DNA of 64,000 nucleotides from Aralia elata (Eukaryota > Streptophyta > Magnoliopsida > Apiales > Araliaceae): contig CM068386.1 of the NCBI GenBank assembly GCA_034770075.1, forward strand, positions 81,755,007 to 81,819,006, in the 5' to 3' direction. The notes beneath the pieces are model-generated. The model was not told the DNA's origin, ran no database searches, and was given only the letters and a program-made list of their open reading frames with translations. Shown in pieces: positions 45,681 to 57,014 of this stretch. Both the position numbers and the translations under genes were made by a program. Positions within the stretch are counted from its first letter, which is position 1. Each line of letters starts with the position of its first letter.

Positions 45681-47246
45681 CTACAAATTTGAAACTAATT
45701 GAAGCAGGATGGATAAAGTGGTGGATAGATCTGAAGCATCAGCATCCCCTGCAATCCGCTGCCCCATCATGTCGATGCGATCCAATAAGGCAGTGGCTCG
45801 GCTGACAGTCTCAGAATGAGCGTCTAGGACTGCCCTAATCTGAAATACAATGGCATCTCTGTCAGCAAGAGCAGCATCTCTGGCCAGAATACCGACATCT
45901 CTCTCAACAATGGTGGCATCCCTCTCGGATTCAATAGCAATCAAGGCCAGTCGGATCCGGCTATCTTCAGTGACCCGACTAGGGGCAGAATCAGCTGAGA
46001 TGGAATGATCTGTGGTATCATCTGGGAAAATCACTCCAGAGTCATCAAAGGCCTCAGTATGACTCAAACCAACCGGATCCAATTCTCCGCGCAACCACTT
46101 CACGTAAGCAAATGTCTGGATGTGGCAGCTCTCACTATATTCGGCAAAGATCCTGCGAGACCAAAGATCGTATACCCGCATTAGATCCCTCTCTGTCTGG
46201 GATGATATAAGGAATCGGTAGGCGGCTGCACCCCTGAAAGGGTGAAAATCCTGTGTCTGATCAAACTGCCCCATAACCGCCAGGGGATGATAAGTTGTCA
46301 CACCCCTCAAGCCAACAATAGGGATGAAATCCAGGTTGGGCACGTGAGTCAAGAAGCTCATGAAGGAGCAATAACCCGAATAGACCAGAAGATGAAAAGG
46401 ATCCTCAATAACCGACAAAAATGCTATCCAGGAGGCCACTCCAGTACAACTCACGGGACGAAACGAAAACTGCGTGGCTATGTCATGGCTGTAGCAAAAC
46501 CCTTGACGACGGAAATGGCCGATGGGACTGAGATGACTCATGAACCTCATATACAACAAAGTTGAGCTCCCCCTGAATACTCTGCCTCGGAAAGACTGAC
46601 AATATGAGGCAGACATGTAGGTATCTGCCAATATCATGGGAAGAACGGTGTGATCCTCCTGAAGGGCTCTGACGGCCGCGACCACTCGCATATCCAACTG
46701 ATCGGGTCCGGCGGGTAAGTACAGAACTGAGATGACACATGCCATCAAAACGTCTACTCTCAGAGCACCCCAGCGCTCCTCAGACACAGAAAAATCACCA
46801 GAAAATAGGTGAAAACTGTCGGGTGAGTCGAATCGGTCAATCAAGAAATGAAGAGGAACCAAATGGTCTGATGTGATCACCGATAGCAGAGCTGTCCTCC
46901 GCAGCCCAGTGAAAGTCAAGAATTGACGGCGTATGGGACCAGCTGTGACCCTAACACAAGGACCGTCCAAAGGCAAACTAGTAAAGCGGGCATACTCCTC
47001 GAGAGTAGGGGTCATCTCCACTGTCCCGAACTTGAATACATGACGGGCTGGGGCCCAGTGACCTAGAATACCATCTACAAAGCCTGCCGGCACCTGGAAG
47101 GATAACAAGGACCGGAAATGCCCCAGAAGACCATCTGCAATAGCCCTGTCGCCCGGCGACAAACTGTCCAACCAGCGGAAAAGCCTGCCAGCCAACCCTG
47201 TGGGAGGACCAAGATCCAAACGTGTCACAGCATCTGATGAGGACAT
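45681..47246 (-). CDS. Antisense DUF7745 / plant-mobile-domain-like protein
   Basis: Intact 521-codon frame on the strand opposite to pol, start MSSSDAVTRLDLG. Residues about 60-100 read FVDGILGHWAPARHVFKFGTVEMTPTLEEYARF, the signature of DUF7745-like mobile-domain proteins found in plant genomes and transposons. Residues about 430-510 are a heptad-like, charged region (ESERDATIVERD, RDAALADRDAIV) predicting a coiled coil. A T-rich tract with ACAG precedes the ATG (minus strand), so an upstream non-coding exon is possible. It lies about 200 bp after the end of the spliced antisense gene. Function is unknown; a role in the element's interaction with host silencing is only a guess. Confidence 0.65.
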   Translation of the reverse strand: MSSSDAVTRLDLGPPTGLAGRLFRWLDSLSPGDRAIADGLLGHFRSLLSFQVPAGFVDGILGHWAPARHVFKFGTVEMTPTLEEYARFTSLPLDGPCVRVTAGPIRRQFLTFTGLRRTALLSVITSDHLVPLHFLIDRFDSPDSFHLFSGDFSVSEERWGALRVDVLMACVISVLYLPAGPDQLDMRVVAAVRALQEDHTVLPMILADTYMSASYCQSFRGRVFRGSSTLLYMRFMSHLSPIGHFRRQGFCYSHDIATQFSFRPVSCTGVASWIAFLSVIEDPFHLLVYSGYCSFMSFLTHVPNLDFIPIVGLRGVTTYHPLAVMGQFDQTQDFHPFRGAAAYRFLISSQTERDLMRVYDLWSRRIFAEYSESCHIQTFAYVKWLRGELDPVGLSHTEAFDDSGVIFPDDTTDHSISADSAPSRVTEDSRIRLALIAIESERDATIVERDVGILARDAALADRDAIVFQIRAVLDAHSETVSRATALLDRIDMMGQRIAGDADASDLSTTLSILLQLVSNL

Positions 47247-47453
47247 CTGTAAAAAATAGTATCAAAAAGACTATACAGGGATCATTTTCTATCCATAAAT
47301 AAAAAGCATGCATCGTACAATTAATAATAGAGCAATTGAATTTCATAAAGATAAAAACTGTGCATAAATAAATAAATGAGTTCAATACATAATGTCTGAA
47401 ATGAAAAAGAAATCTAGCAGGTTCAAGTACAAAAAGCCCTATCCTAGCCTAAT

Positions 47454-49428
47454 CTAGTCAAATGTGAGGTCATCCAAGAAGGCGGGATCCTCGAACTGAT
47501 CCCCTGGAGTCGTCGAGGTCGGAGGTCCAAAATTCATGTCAGGAATGTATGGCTGCGCTGTGGCATCAGATGAGCTCGGGCCTGCATCATAACCCGCACT
47601 GTCAGGATCGTAGGCGTAAGCATCCTCTGGGGTCCGGCCTAACACCCGAAGATATAAGGACAACTGCTCCACCTGGCGGGTCAGCGTGGCGATCTGCTCA
47701 GCATGGGTGGGACTCCGAACACAGGCTGCCCAGTCAGTCATCATCACCGAGCCGGGGACCATATCCCCGAGGAAGAATGTGGCCCGGGTCTGAGGACCGA
47801 TAGTACGGGGCACCCACCAGGTACGAAAAGCCTCACTCGTACTGGGACCCATAGAAAGCATCCGGCCATCCTCCCCAGCGAGCATGATCTCCGAAGGCTG
47901 AGAATCCAGCGGCCAGGATGTAGTGAAAGGAAGGGAATGCGGGATGCGAATCTCTCCAGTCACGCATCTGAATGCACGCTCTCCCAGATACATCACCCAG
48001 CCCCCGACATTCTGCAAGGTAAGGCGGCGGGTGGAAAGTACAAACTGCGGGCCGGAAGGATGTCCGTCGGTGAACCCCACAGCCAGATGCTCCGAAAGAT
48101 AGGGAATCCAGACAACCTCCGCAGCAGTGATCAGCTCCAGCTGAATGCGGCAGTGGGCAAAGCTGCCAGACACCGGGACCTCCTCCAAAGTGCTATGATG
48201 CCATCGCCGACCCCGGGGATAAGTGTCCAGGCCAAGAGTAGTGACAGGCCTCAGGCACGGAAGTCGCTCGTAGGCCCAGAACTGTGAACAGAAACAAGGA
48301 AAGGCATGAGTAACCAACCAATGCAGAAAAGAAAAATGAAATGAAAGGAAGTACGGTAAGAAAAGAGGAAAGGAAGGCTCACCAGCAGAAAGTGGTAGAA
48401 TCCAAGCCAAGCATCTGTCTGACCCTCCGAGCGTAGACGAAGGCCGTGGAAGAAGTAAGCAAAGGTGAAATACCCCCAATCATAGTCGTCGACCCGATCT
48501 ACATCTCTGACGGCTCCAACGACGCTGAAATGAATGGTAGAGGAGTTGTTCCCTAGGAAACAGACCCTCATAATGGTCAAGAACAGGCGCCAGAGCAGAA
48601 TGTCACGAGTGGCCCGATCTGCTGGGAATAGCGTCGCATATATGCCTCCAACATCGTCCATAGCCAAAGCTCCAGACCGAATGCTGCGGGCCTTAAAGAC
48701 CCGATCGTCGGCAGCAAAAGCCAGCAAAGCTCGAACCTCCGCGGGAGTAATGTCAAGATCCAGAGGGACACGGGATTCGGTAAACTCGATACCCGTGATG
48801 TACCTCCAATCCCAGGGAGTCAGCACGACCTCGCAGTCCAAGAGGTGAAGGGACTGGGTCTGGTGAAACCATCTCTCGGACAAAGCCCTCATATAACCCC
48901 AGGGGCACTGGCGAGGAATGATGGTGAAGAAGTGACGAAAACCCCAGGCATCCACCACTGCGCGATAATCGCTGTGCAAAGCCGTGTAGAGGGAGTAAAT
49001 GTTAAACCAGTTACCCCTCGGCTGAGTAAACTCGGGCACCTGTGGCAATCACTAATGGGTCAGTCCAGGTACGAACAGAAATTGAGAAATTGAGAGCAAA
49101 TTCAGAGCAGAATTGAATATACCTCATTAGCAACGAGAGATGCTGAGGGGTGACGACTGAGATCCCGACCCAATAGATCGGGTATCTGCACAAGGGCGCC
49201 AGATAGGGCGCGATGAGGAGATAGAGCAGGTGTGCTGGAGGATGGCCCCTCTACCGCCACGTCCGGGAGAGCAGCCTCCTCAACATCGGGATGATCGGGA
49301 CGGATGACAGCCTCCGCCAGTCGGCGAGCTTGGCGGGTCCGGGGCAAGGCAGGAACGGGTGCAACCCTACGGCGGCGAACGCCCAAGGTCCGAGACGCGG
49401 CGGAGCTACTGGGAGTGTCAGGATCCAT
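47454..49428 (-). CDS. Antisense spliced plant mobile domain (PMD) gene, three exons
   Basis: Exons: 49428-49123 (102 codons, basic and Pro-rich, GVRRRRVAP), 49039-48383 (219 codons) and 48281-47454 (275 codons plus stop). Introns are 83 and 101 bp, both GT-AG and phase 0, and the joined frame is open for 596 residues. PMD hallmarks: ERWFHQTQSLHLLDCEVVLT with WRYITGIEF in exon 2, and FWAYERLPCLRP at the start of exon 3, where PMD proteins have an LWAWERFP-like segment. The C-terminus is acidic with a short heptad stretch (QIATLTRQVEQLSLYLRVL). The PMD is shared by plant transposons and host proteins such as MAIN/MAIL1. Start chosen as first ATG of the open exon 1. Confidence 0.7.
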
Positions 49429-50211
49429 AGCTGGAATAGAGCAGGCGAAAGGGGAGGTAAATTTTATTTTGAATTATGTCATAAACATTCTAATTTCCTA
49501 TCCTCATCATAAAATAAATGCAGCATGATGCATGTTTACTATATATGCATTTAAAAAAAAAATAAAAAAAATCGGCAGAGTTCCGTCTGTAAAATGGGCA
49601 TCCCATGCATAACCAAGCATGTTTTCAATTAATCTAAGCCACAACAGGTCAAAATTGCATTCATAGGGGTAATTGCAACATGTAAAAGGACCATAATGCA
49701 TGATTTTCTTTCAAAAAGAAACAACAGATATGTGTGACCGCATCATGAGCATAAAATAGGACTCACACAGTTGATACATAGCATGTATATACAATAATAC
49801 ATAGCATAGCATTATAAAGCATACATTTCTATCTCTAAGCATGCAAATAGCCAAATGTATAGCAAAACATTGACGAAATTGGAAAACAATCGGTCAAAGT
49901 GTTACCTGTAGCGCGTAGATCGATCTAACCAGAGCGGTTTTTGCGAAAAGATTGGAAAAGTAGCAAAGGTGTGAAAATCGCGTGGGGGTACGAATGAAAG
50001 TGACAGATCTGGGAAGCGACTGGCCGCTTATAGCCCGATCATGGCCGCAAATCAATCTGCGGCTGGCCTTAGATCCATCTGCGGCTGGGCCCAGTGATTC
50101 CCCCCTTGGTCCAATGCGAGCTTAATTGATCCTAAAGCCCATTTGACTCATAATTTGGTAATAAAATACGAGATTTTGATGAATCGGATGTCGAACACGG
50201 CTTCTCAATTC
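49429..50211. other. Region upstream of the antisense genes
   Basis: AT-rich to about 49900, then GC-richer near the repeat array. It would contain the promoter of the antisense genes. I see only weak TATA-like matches (for example around 49780), so none is called. 'gccgcaaatcaatctgcggctgg' (about 50044) resembles 'ccgcggattgatctgcggcc' in the LTR. Confidence 0.35.
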
Positions 50212-51382
50212 GACCGAGTGACCGGCGACGATACCCGGCCCCGACAAGACGGTCGACCGACGACGATACCCGGCCCCGACGAGATGATCGACCAGCGACG
50301 ATAACCGGCGATTATGAGATGGGTGACCGGCAACGATACCCGGCCCCGATAAGACGATCGACCGGCGACGATAACCGGCGATTACGAGATGGGTGACCGG
50401 CGACGATACCCGGCCCCGACGAGACGATCGACCGGCGACGACGAGATGGGTGACCGGCGACGATACCCGGCCCCGACGAGACGATCGACCGGCGACGATA
50501 ACCGGCGACGACGAGATGGGTGACCGGCGACGATACCCGGCCCCGACGAAACGATCGACCGGCGACGATAACCGTCGATTACGAGATGGGTGACCGGCGG
50601 CAATACCCGGCCCCGACGAGACGATCGACCGGCGACGACGAGATGGGTGACCGGCGACGATACCGGGCCCGGACGAGACGATCGACCGGCGACGATAACC
50701 GGCGATTACGAGATGGGTGACCGGCGACGATACCCGGCCCCGACGAGACGATCGACCGACGACGATAACCGGCGATTACGAGATGGGTGACCGGCGACGA
50801 AACCCGGCCCCGACGAGACGATCGACCGGCGACGATAACCGGCGATTACGAGATGGGTGACCCGTGACGATACCCGGCCCCGACGAGACGATCGACTGGC
50901 GAGGATAACCGGCGATTACGAGATGGGTGACCGGCGACGATACCCGGCCCCGACGAGACGATCGACCGGCGACGATAACCGGCGATTACGAGATGGGTGA
51001 CCAGCGACGATACCCGGCCCGACGAGACGATCGACCGGCGACGATAACCGGCGATTACGAGATGGGTGACCGGCGACGATATCCGGCCCTGACGAGACGA
51101 TCGACTGGCGACGATAACCAGCGATTACGAGATGGGTGACTGGCGACGATACCCGGCCCCGACGAGAGGACCGACCGACGACGATAACCGGCGATTACGA
51201 GATGGGTGACCGGCGACCAAATCCGGCCCCGACGAGACGATCGACCGGCGACGATAACCGGCGATTACGAGATGGGTGACCGGCGACGAAACCCGGCCCC
51301 GACGAGACGATCGACCGACGACGATAACCGGCGATTACGAGATGGGTGACCGACGACGAAACCCGGCCCCGACGAGACGATC
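50212..51382. repeat. Tandem array, about seventeen 70-bp GC-rich units
   Basis: The unit contains 'gagatgggtgaccggcgacg', 'atacccggccccgacgagac' and 'gatcgaccggcgacgataac'. Later units repeat every 70 bp (starts at about 50719, 50789, 50859, 50929); early units are shorter (about 59-66 bp) because a sub-block is missing. Seventy is not a multiple of three, so open frames move through all phases and are not genes. The array sits just before the PPT, where Tat/Ogre elements often carry tandem repeats. Confidence 0.9.
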
Positions 51383-51550
51383 ATCCGCATTGACACCTTT
51401 TTACGACTGTTTTGCATGCCGTACATCTTGCGTTGCATCATGAGTTATATGTGTTGCATCATGTATGTCCTGTCATTCTTGAGCACCGTCATTCATGCAT
51501 CGGGTGTCTATTATTTATCCTGTTCATTTCATTTAACATTGCATAAACAT

Positions 51551-51566
51551 GATAAAGAGGGGCAGC
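51551..51566 (+). promoter_or_regulatory. Polypurine tract of the Tat element
   Basis: GATAAAGAGGGGCAGC directly precedes the 3' LTR start TGTAGAC. Confidence 0.75.
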
Positions 51567-53595
51567 TGTAGACACCCAAATTTTGCGTTCCCTATACTAA
51601 CCGTGACAGGAGGGCAAAATCGTCAATTGAACCGGCCTGCGAGAGCAAAGAATGGGCACAAGTACGAACACTCAACACCACCGCGACGGTTGGCGACCAA
51701 AGCTGACGTGACAACAAGGTCGTCCAAAACGAGCATTCTCGAATGAGGTGGCACGTCTCACTGTAATTCCCGGACTGCAAAATACAGGCCTGTCAGCGAA
51801 AACTGACGTCACAGCACGAAAGTCGAGGCGTGGCACGAAAATCGAGAAAGTCAAACCGTCTAGCCGCGGATTGATCTGCGGCCAATAAGTGCGCCTTTTG
51901 AAAACACGGAACTCGAAACACGGAACTCGAAACCAGGTGAGTGGAAGGCAGGTGGCCAGCCAGCCTATTTCAGCTCATTCCCTCTTCAGCATACAGGAAG
52001 TTTTTGGCAGATCGGGAGGAGAGAAGAATTCAGCAGCAGCAGCACGGAAATAGAAGGGAAAATAGCAGATTTTGCAACCAAATAGGAAGAAAAGAGAGGA
52101 TTTATACTCTTTTGATTTGATTGTATCACATATACTTCTTCTTCTATTCAAAATACACAAGTTTATATCCACTTTGATCTCATTTGCAAGGTGAAAATCT
52201 CCTTATATTTTGTAATTTCTATCATATCATTTGGTCAAATTAAATGTAGTTTTCATGTAATTTATGGTGGAACAATGAATTAGGGATTATTAGTGAGGGT
52301 TCCATCGGAACAAAATTCTTCCTAATAACCCGATGATATTTATTGATTGATTTTTTTGTTTGTTTTACGGTGCTATATTGGGCGTGATTCCTTTAGATCG
52401 CTATTTTAGGATGTCTTGGTATTGTTAGATTATCCGTGTTTGTTATTTTTTGTAATATCCGGTTGTGGGTGTGTGGAAATTTGGTTGTGAGCCTAGGAAA
52501 GCGACCCCGTGGTCTAAATCCGATGATGGACGTCCTTTGATGTAGATAGTAGGAAAGATATAGTTTTCATTGTACATATGTAATCGTCGGGCCTTAAAAC
52601 GACGCCAAGGCGAGAATCGTGGTTAAGGCCCCGTCATAGTAAAAGTATGCGATTGTGGGCGTTCGGGGTTATTTTGATGGCTTACATGCCCATGAATAGC
52701 CCCAACGCATTTTAATGTTTGATTTGATTTATGACACGAAATTAATTTCAAAGCCAAACGATAAAGATTTTCATAAAATCAATCAAACTAGGTTATTAGT
52801 TTCACGAGGATAAGAAATTAGGGGTGCTAATGAATGTCGATTTCTATTTAACGAGAAGGCTAAATAAAGAAATCGTTTTCAAACATCACAAAAAATGGTT
52901 TTATAAAATTAAATAATGTTTTATTAAATCCTTGTGCATAGGGTTAAAGAGATCCTAGAGGTTGCCCATCATTTGAATTATGAAAGTAACGTATAGATCT
53001 CGATTCCTATTTTGACAAAGATTTAGAAAACTCTTGTTTTGCCAAAACAACACCTAATGCAATCTCACAGTTTTGATAATTAAAATCAAACATTTTCTCA
53101 TAAAGCTTTCTCGTATAAATCGAAGGATATTCTAAAGCATTCCCAAAAGAAAAACACGATCTTTTCCGAAAACCCAATTGAATTCTTCATACAAACTCAC
53201 CACAACATTCACATAGGCACACACATACACACACGCATACATACACATTTCATGAATTAAAGGATAGGGAAGTATCAAGATTGCGGTAACCGTGTTTCAC
53301 GGAAGTCGGGGGGTGCCTAACACCTTCCCCTCGCTTAAGCAAGCCCCCGAACTCTATGAATCTCGGTTTGCAGACCAATTAATTCGGAGTCACATATGAG
53401 CCAGCGATTTATAAAAAATGAAAACTCGGATGAGTTGGTACATCCATTTCAAATATACCAACTCGCGACTCTGGTTAATTGGCTCATCATAAAAAACGAT
53501 ATTTCAAAACCCCGTCGACATTAATGCCGACCTTTTCCAAAAATCATCTAATCAAAAGGCTAAAATTGGAAATGGACTGAATCCCGGCGTTGACA
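51567..53595 (+). mobile_element. 3' LTR of the Tat element (2029 bp)
   Basis: It matches the 5' LTR end to end but is longer. It has 289 bp (52588-52876) absent from the 5' LTR, bounded by AATCGT at both sides, and a 14-bp tandem duplication of 'acggaactcgaaac' near 51905-51935. The 5' LTR in turn has an extra 'gaggaaaaaga' near 36418. Confidence 0.9.
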
Positions 53596-53738
53596 ATGGG
53601 TGCCTCATTTTCCAACAGTAACGAAACCGTTAATAACAAGACAAAGGGAACAAAGTCACAAACCTACCAACTGGGCGGAAATGGGGAAAGGCGGGAGATT
53701 GGAAATTTTGTAAACCAACATTTTAATTGGAAATTGAT

Positions 53739-53862
53739 ATTTTCGCACGTTAAAATTATATTTTCACATGAGTCTCTCTCGTATGGAGACGAGACTTACT
53801 CACTATTCATATAAGAGACATTATATGAAAATATTATTTTTTTATATAAAAATATCAGTTCC
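53739..53862. mobile_element. Palindromic MITE copy
   Basis: It starts ATTGATATTTTCGCACG and ends AAAAATATCAGTTCC, with 'ctcactattcatataagag' in the middle and an inner palindrome 'tctctctcgtatggagacgag'. It is the clearest member of this family in the window. Confidence 0.5.
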
Positions 53863-54489
53863 CTTTTTATTTTATTCTACTTTATAGTAAATTAGTAATT
53901 GCGGTGACCTAATTGTCATATAGTGTATGTTTGATTACTTAATGCTTGCAGACTGCACTTAGTATGTTTAGAGTGTTTAGTAGTTTGGTGCATTTAGAGT
54001 GTTGGAAAAATTCAAACGCACCTAAAATTTTTATTTAATTTACGAATGTAATGTTTGGAGTCTCAACGCTGCAAATGTTACCTTTGCGAATATTGCAAAT
54101 ACCGGTAATTGAACAAATCCATAGTTATTCATAATACTTTGTCCAACCAAAAAAATAGATTTTATACTTTTTAGGAAAATTAAGAAATTTAATTTTAAAA
54201 AAATGGTTAATTAATAGACACTAAATATTTTAGCAAAAACAATTTTTTTTTAATTAGTGTAGCCGACCTATATTTATGAAGGTAAAATAATTTTTATATA
54301 ACATTTTAGTGTACTTAAATTATTTTTTTGTGAATTAATTATTATTATTTTTTGCTTGAATCATTTTTTATAGGATAGAGGGTGTAACATTTATTTCTTC
54401 TAATATATTTTTAATAAGTGTCCCCTCAATCTAGTCAGCCGGGAGTGTGTGTAATTAGTCTTGACTTAACTCATACTTTCGTAGCGGGA
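53863..54489. other. No supported gene
   Basis: AT-rich, with T-runs near 54245 and 54325. No recognisable frame or paired terminus. Confidence 0.4.
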
Positions 54490-55380
54490 AAAAAATAAAA
54501 AAATTAACCTCAACTTATATGTGATGTTATTAAATTAGTAATTATATTTTTATATTTGCAACTATACTTAAGTATTAAGCTTTTTATAGTCATCCAATCA
54601 ATACATATTTTATTGGACGAATAGAACCTTCCGAATTTGTCCAATCAAATTAGTAGGAATTATATTATGGATAAATATGCAGGCACTTCAAAAACTACTC
54701 CTTATCTCCAGAAACGACAAAGACTAACGTCGTTTGGTAAAATCCTTCCTAATCTTTCACTCATCTTGAAAGTAAAATATCAACTCTCTGCTAGTATTAA
54801 TTATCCTCTCAATTCCTCTTTCTCTCCTCCACACACCAACTACCATCACCAGTACCACCATCCCATCCTCCACCACCTCCTCTTCCTCTTTCATCACCGA
54901 AGCCATCAAGCCACCACTTCAAGTTGCTCTATTAAGGCTCTGTTTCTCTCTCTTTAGATTTCATATAGACCAAGAAATTAACTTATTTTGTACTTTTCAG
55001 ATCTACATTCATGAACTAACCCATTTCTTTCCAAACCATACCCATCTCACCTATCTCACACATCTGAGGTTTACAAAATTTATCACTCCTTTCTAAATCT
55101 ACGAGAAAAATAAATACAAATTATTTTTGGGTGTAAAATCCAATTGCTATTGCTACTACAAAATTGTCTCTCAAAAATTCAAGGTCCAAAAGAAGGTATA
55201 ATTGATTTTGTTAAATAAAATTGAAAAGTTTGGGTAATAACCCAAATGGCTATTTAGCTCAATTTTGATAGGATGTTTTACCTTTAAATTTTTGATTTTT
55301 TATGGTAGGAAGAATAGATGAAAAAGATATGTCAAATGCTAATTGAAGGCTTATTTCTTATTGATTTCACTTTTGAGGTA

Positions 55381-57014
55381 TGTCACGCAAATTAAACGAT
55401 AAAATTAAAAGAGATAAAACAACACAAGATTTAACGTGAATATTTAGTCAAAAAAAAAAGATTTAACGTGAAAAATCCTTAAAGAGAAAAATCACAAGTC
55501 AAACTTCGAATCTCCAATATATCAAAATAATGGGCTTAAAACAGTCCTCCCAAATTTTACGCCTTAAAACTTAAAGTTTTACAATACCACAACACAACTT
55601 TTTATACGGACTAACAGTCGCAAAACTCTCCCACTCACAATACAACTTTTTTTGCATGTAATATAAATGTTGCAAAAACCTTCTCTCTCACACAAACACA
55701 AAATACTTTTGGTTGTGCTACACTTCAACAAATCAACATAAATACTCTATTTATAGAGTAACCCACAATTCTCCCCTTTCTATTCAAAATAGGACACATT
55801 CAAAATAAAACTCCTATTACAAATAGTTTGCTTTCAAAATAATACTACTATTAAAAATAGGAGTTCTTCATTTGAAATCATTTTCTCAATAGGATTTAAG
55901 GAGTATCCCAACAATTCCTCCATCGATTCGATTCCTCGAATACTTCAACTTCATGTTTGAATAGGATTTGAGGCGTATCCCAATAATTCCTCCCTCGACT
56001 CGAATTAGCAAATACTTCAGTTTCATCACTGCCACCGTTGTCGTAGTTGTCATCGTCCACACCATCTGCGCCATCTGCATTATTTGCATCATCCGTATCA
56101 TCTACAACATCTGCACTATCCGCATCATACACAACATCCACATCATCTGCAACATTCGTATCATCCGTATATGTCATGTCATTTGCATCATAATCATCAT
56201 CATCATCTTCTTCTTTAACATTATCATCTTTTTCAATAATATCATTATCAGCATTATTGTCTTCATCTTCATCAACATCTCCATCATCTAGCGACTGTAA
56301 CAGTGATCTTCCATAACTGCTAAATCTCTTAGTCATCCCGATCATGATGAAACTCAAATTCAAGTCCTTCATTCTTCACTCTCTTTATTTGTCACACTCA
56401 TGCATCAATTAATTCCCTCTACCTTGAATTCAATCAACCTAACTCATGATACCACTTGTTGGGAATTAAGTTACACAAACTAAATAATAAAATAAAGAGA
56501 GATAATCAAACACAATATTTAACATGAAAAAATCGTTAAAGAGAAAAACAACAAACTAAAATCTGAATCTCTACTATATCAAAATAATAGGCTTACAATA
56601 ATCCTCCCAAGTTTTACGCATTAAAACTTGAGGTTCCACAATATAACGACACAAATTTTTGCACAGATTAAAATCTGCAAAACCCTCTCACCCACAATAC
56701 AAATTTTTTACACGTAATATAAAAGCTACAAAAACCCTATCTCTTACACAAACACAAAACACACTCACACCTTCTCTCAACTCTTAGGATGCTACATGAC
56801 TTTTGGTTGTGCTACATTTCAACAATTCAACATAATACTCTATTTATAGAGTAACCTACAATTCTCATCTTCCTATTCAAAATAGGACACTTACAAAATA
56901 AAACTCCTACTACAAATAAACTGTTTTCCAAAATAATACTCCTATTAAAAATAGGAGTTCTTTATTTCCATATTATTAATCCTTTTCTCAATAGGATTTG
57001 AGGAGTATCTAACA
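55381..57014 (-). mobile_element. Small non-autonomous LTR retrotransposon (TRIM/LARD-like, 1.6 kb)
   Basis: Minus-strand LTRs at 57014-56457 and 55913-55381 (558 and 533 bp) both begin TGTTRG.ATACTCC. The internal region is only 543 bp. The PBS TGGTATCATGAG (56443-56454) follows the 5' LTR after 2 nt. The PPT GATGGAGGAAT precedes the 3' LTR. The PPT plus the first part of the LTR is duplicated (55893-55953 and 55962-56030). There is no pol, so movement would depend on another element. No clear 5-bp TSD. Confidence 0.75.
55896..56372 (-). CDS. Asp-rich acidic frame inside the small LTR element
   Basis: 158 codons on the element's sense strand, start MKDLNLSFIMIGMTKRFSSY. Residues about 30-120 are almost only D, N, V, A, E and Y (for example DDDDDYDANDMTYTDD). 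The coding DNA is a degenerate GATGAT/GATGAC repeat. The C-terminus repeats RG.NYWDTP and RWRNCWDTP from the duplicated PPT zone. It is not a known gag. It may be a captured acidic protein segment or a trinucleotide expansion that happens to stay open. Confidence 0.35.
   Translation of the reverse strand: MKDLNLSFIMIGMTKRFSSYGRSLLQSLDDGDVDEDEDNNADNDIIEKDDNVKEEDDDDDYDANDMTYTDDTNVADDVDVVYDADSADVVDDTDDANNADGADGVDDDNYDNGGSDETEVFANSSRGRNYWDTPQILFKHEVEVFEESNRWRNCWDTP

Larger units (their letters stand above)
35902..53595 (+). mobile_element. Complete Tat/Ogre-type LTR retrotransposon, 17.7 kb
   Basis: Two LTRs starting TGTAGACACCC and ending GTYGACA enclose PBS, gag, PR with G-patch, RT, RNase H, a second RNase H, integrase, a long 3' region with antisense genes and tandem repeats, and PPT. 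Both sides carry ATGGG (35897-35901 and 53596-53600). RNase H followed by an archaeal-type RNase H and then integrase is diagnostic of the Tat clade. There is no extra ORF before gag (only 786 bp), unlike classical Ogre. LTR differences are mostly transitions, so the insertion is not very recent. Confidence 0.9.

Noticed and set aside
46242..48848. Plus-strand frames of 84-194 codons opposite the antisense genes
   Set aside because: They are shadows of the two antisense genes, which have the domain motifs and splice sites.
50382..51139. Several open frames of 65-73 codons in the GC-rich block, on both strands
   Set aside because: They come from the 70-bp tandem repeat, whose period is not a multiple of three, so the frames slide and have no independent support.
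54637..54957. 106-codon frame with a His/Pro-rich middle, considered as a host exon
   Set aside because: It crosses the boundary of the duplicated segment, has no motif or splice context, and its composition matches a CCA/CAC-rich low-complexity tract.
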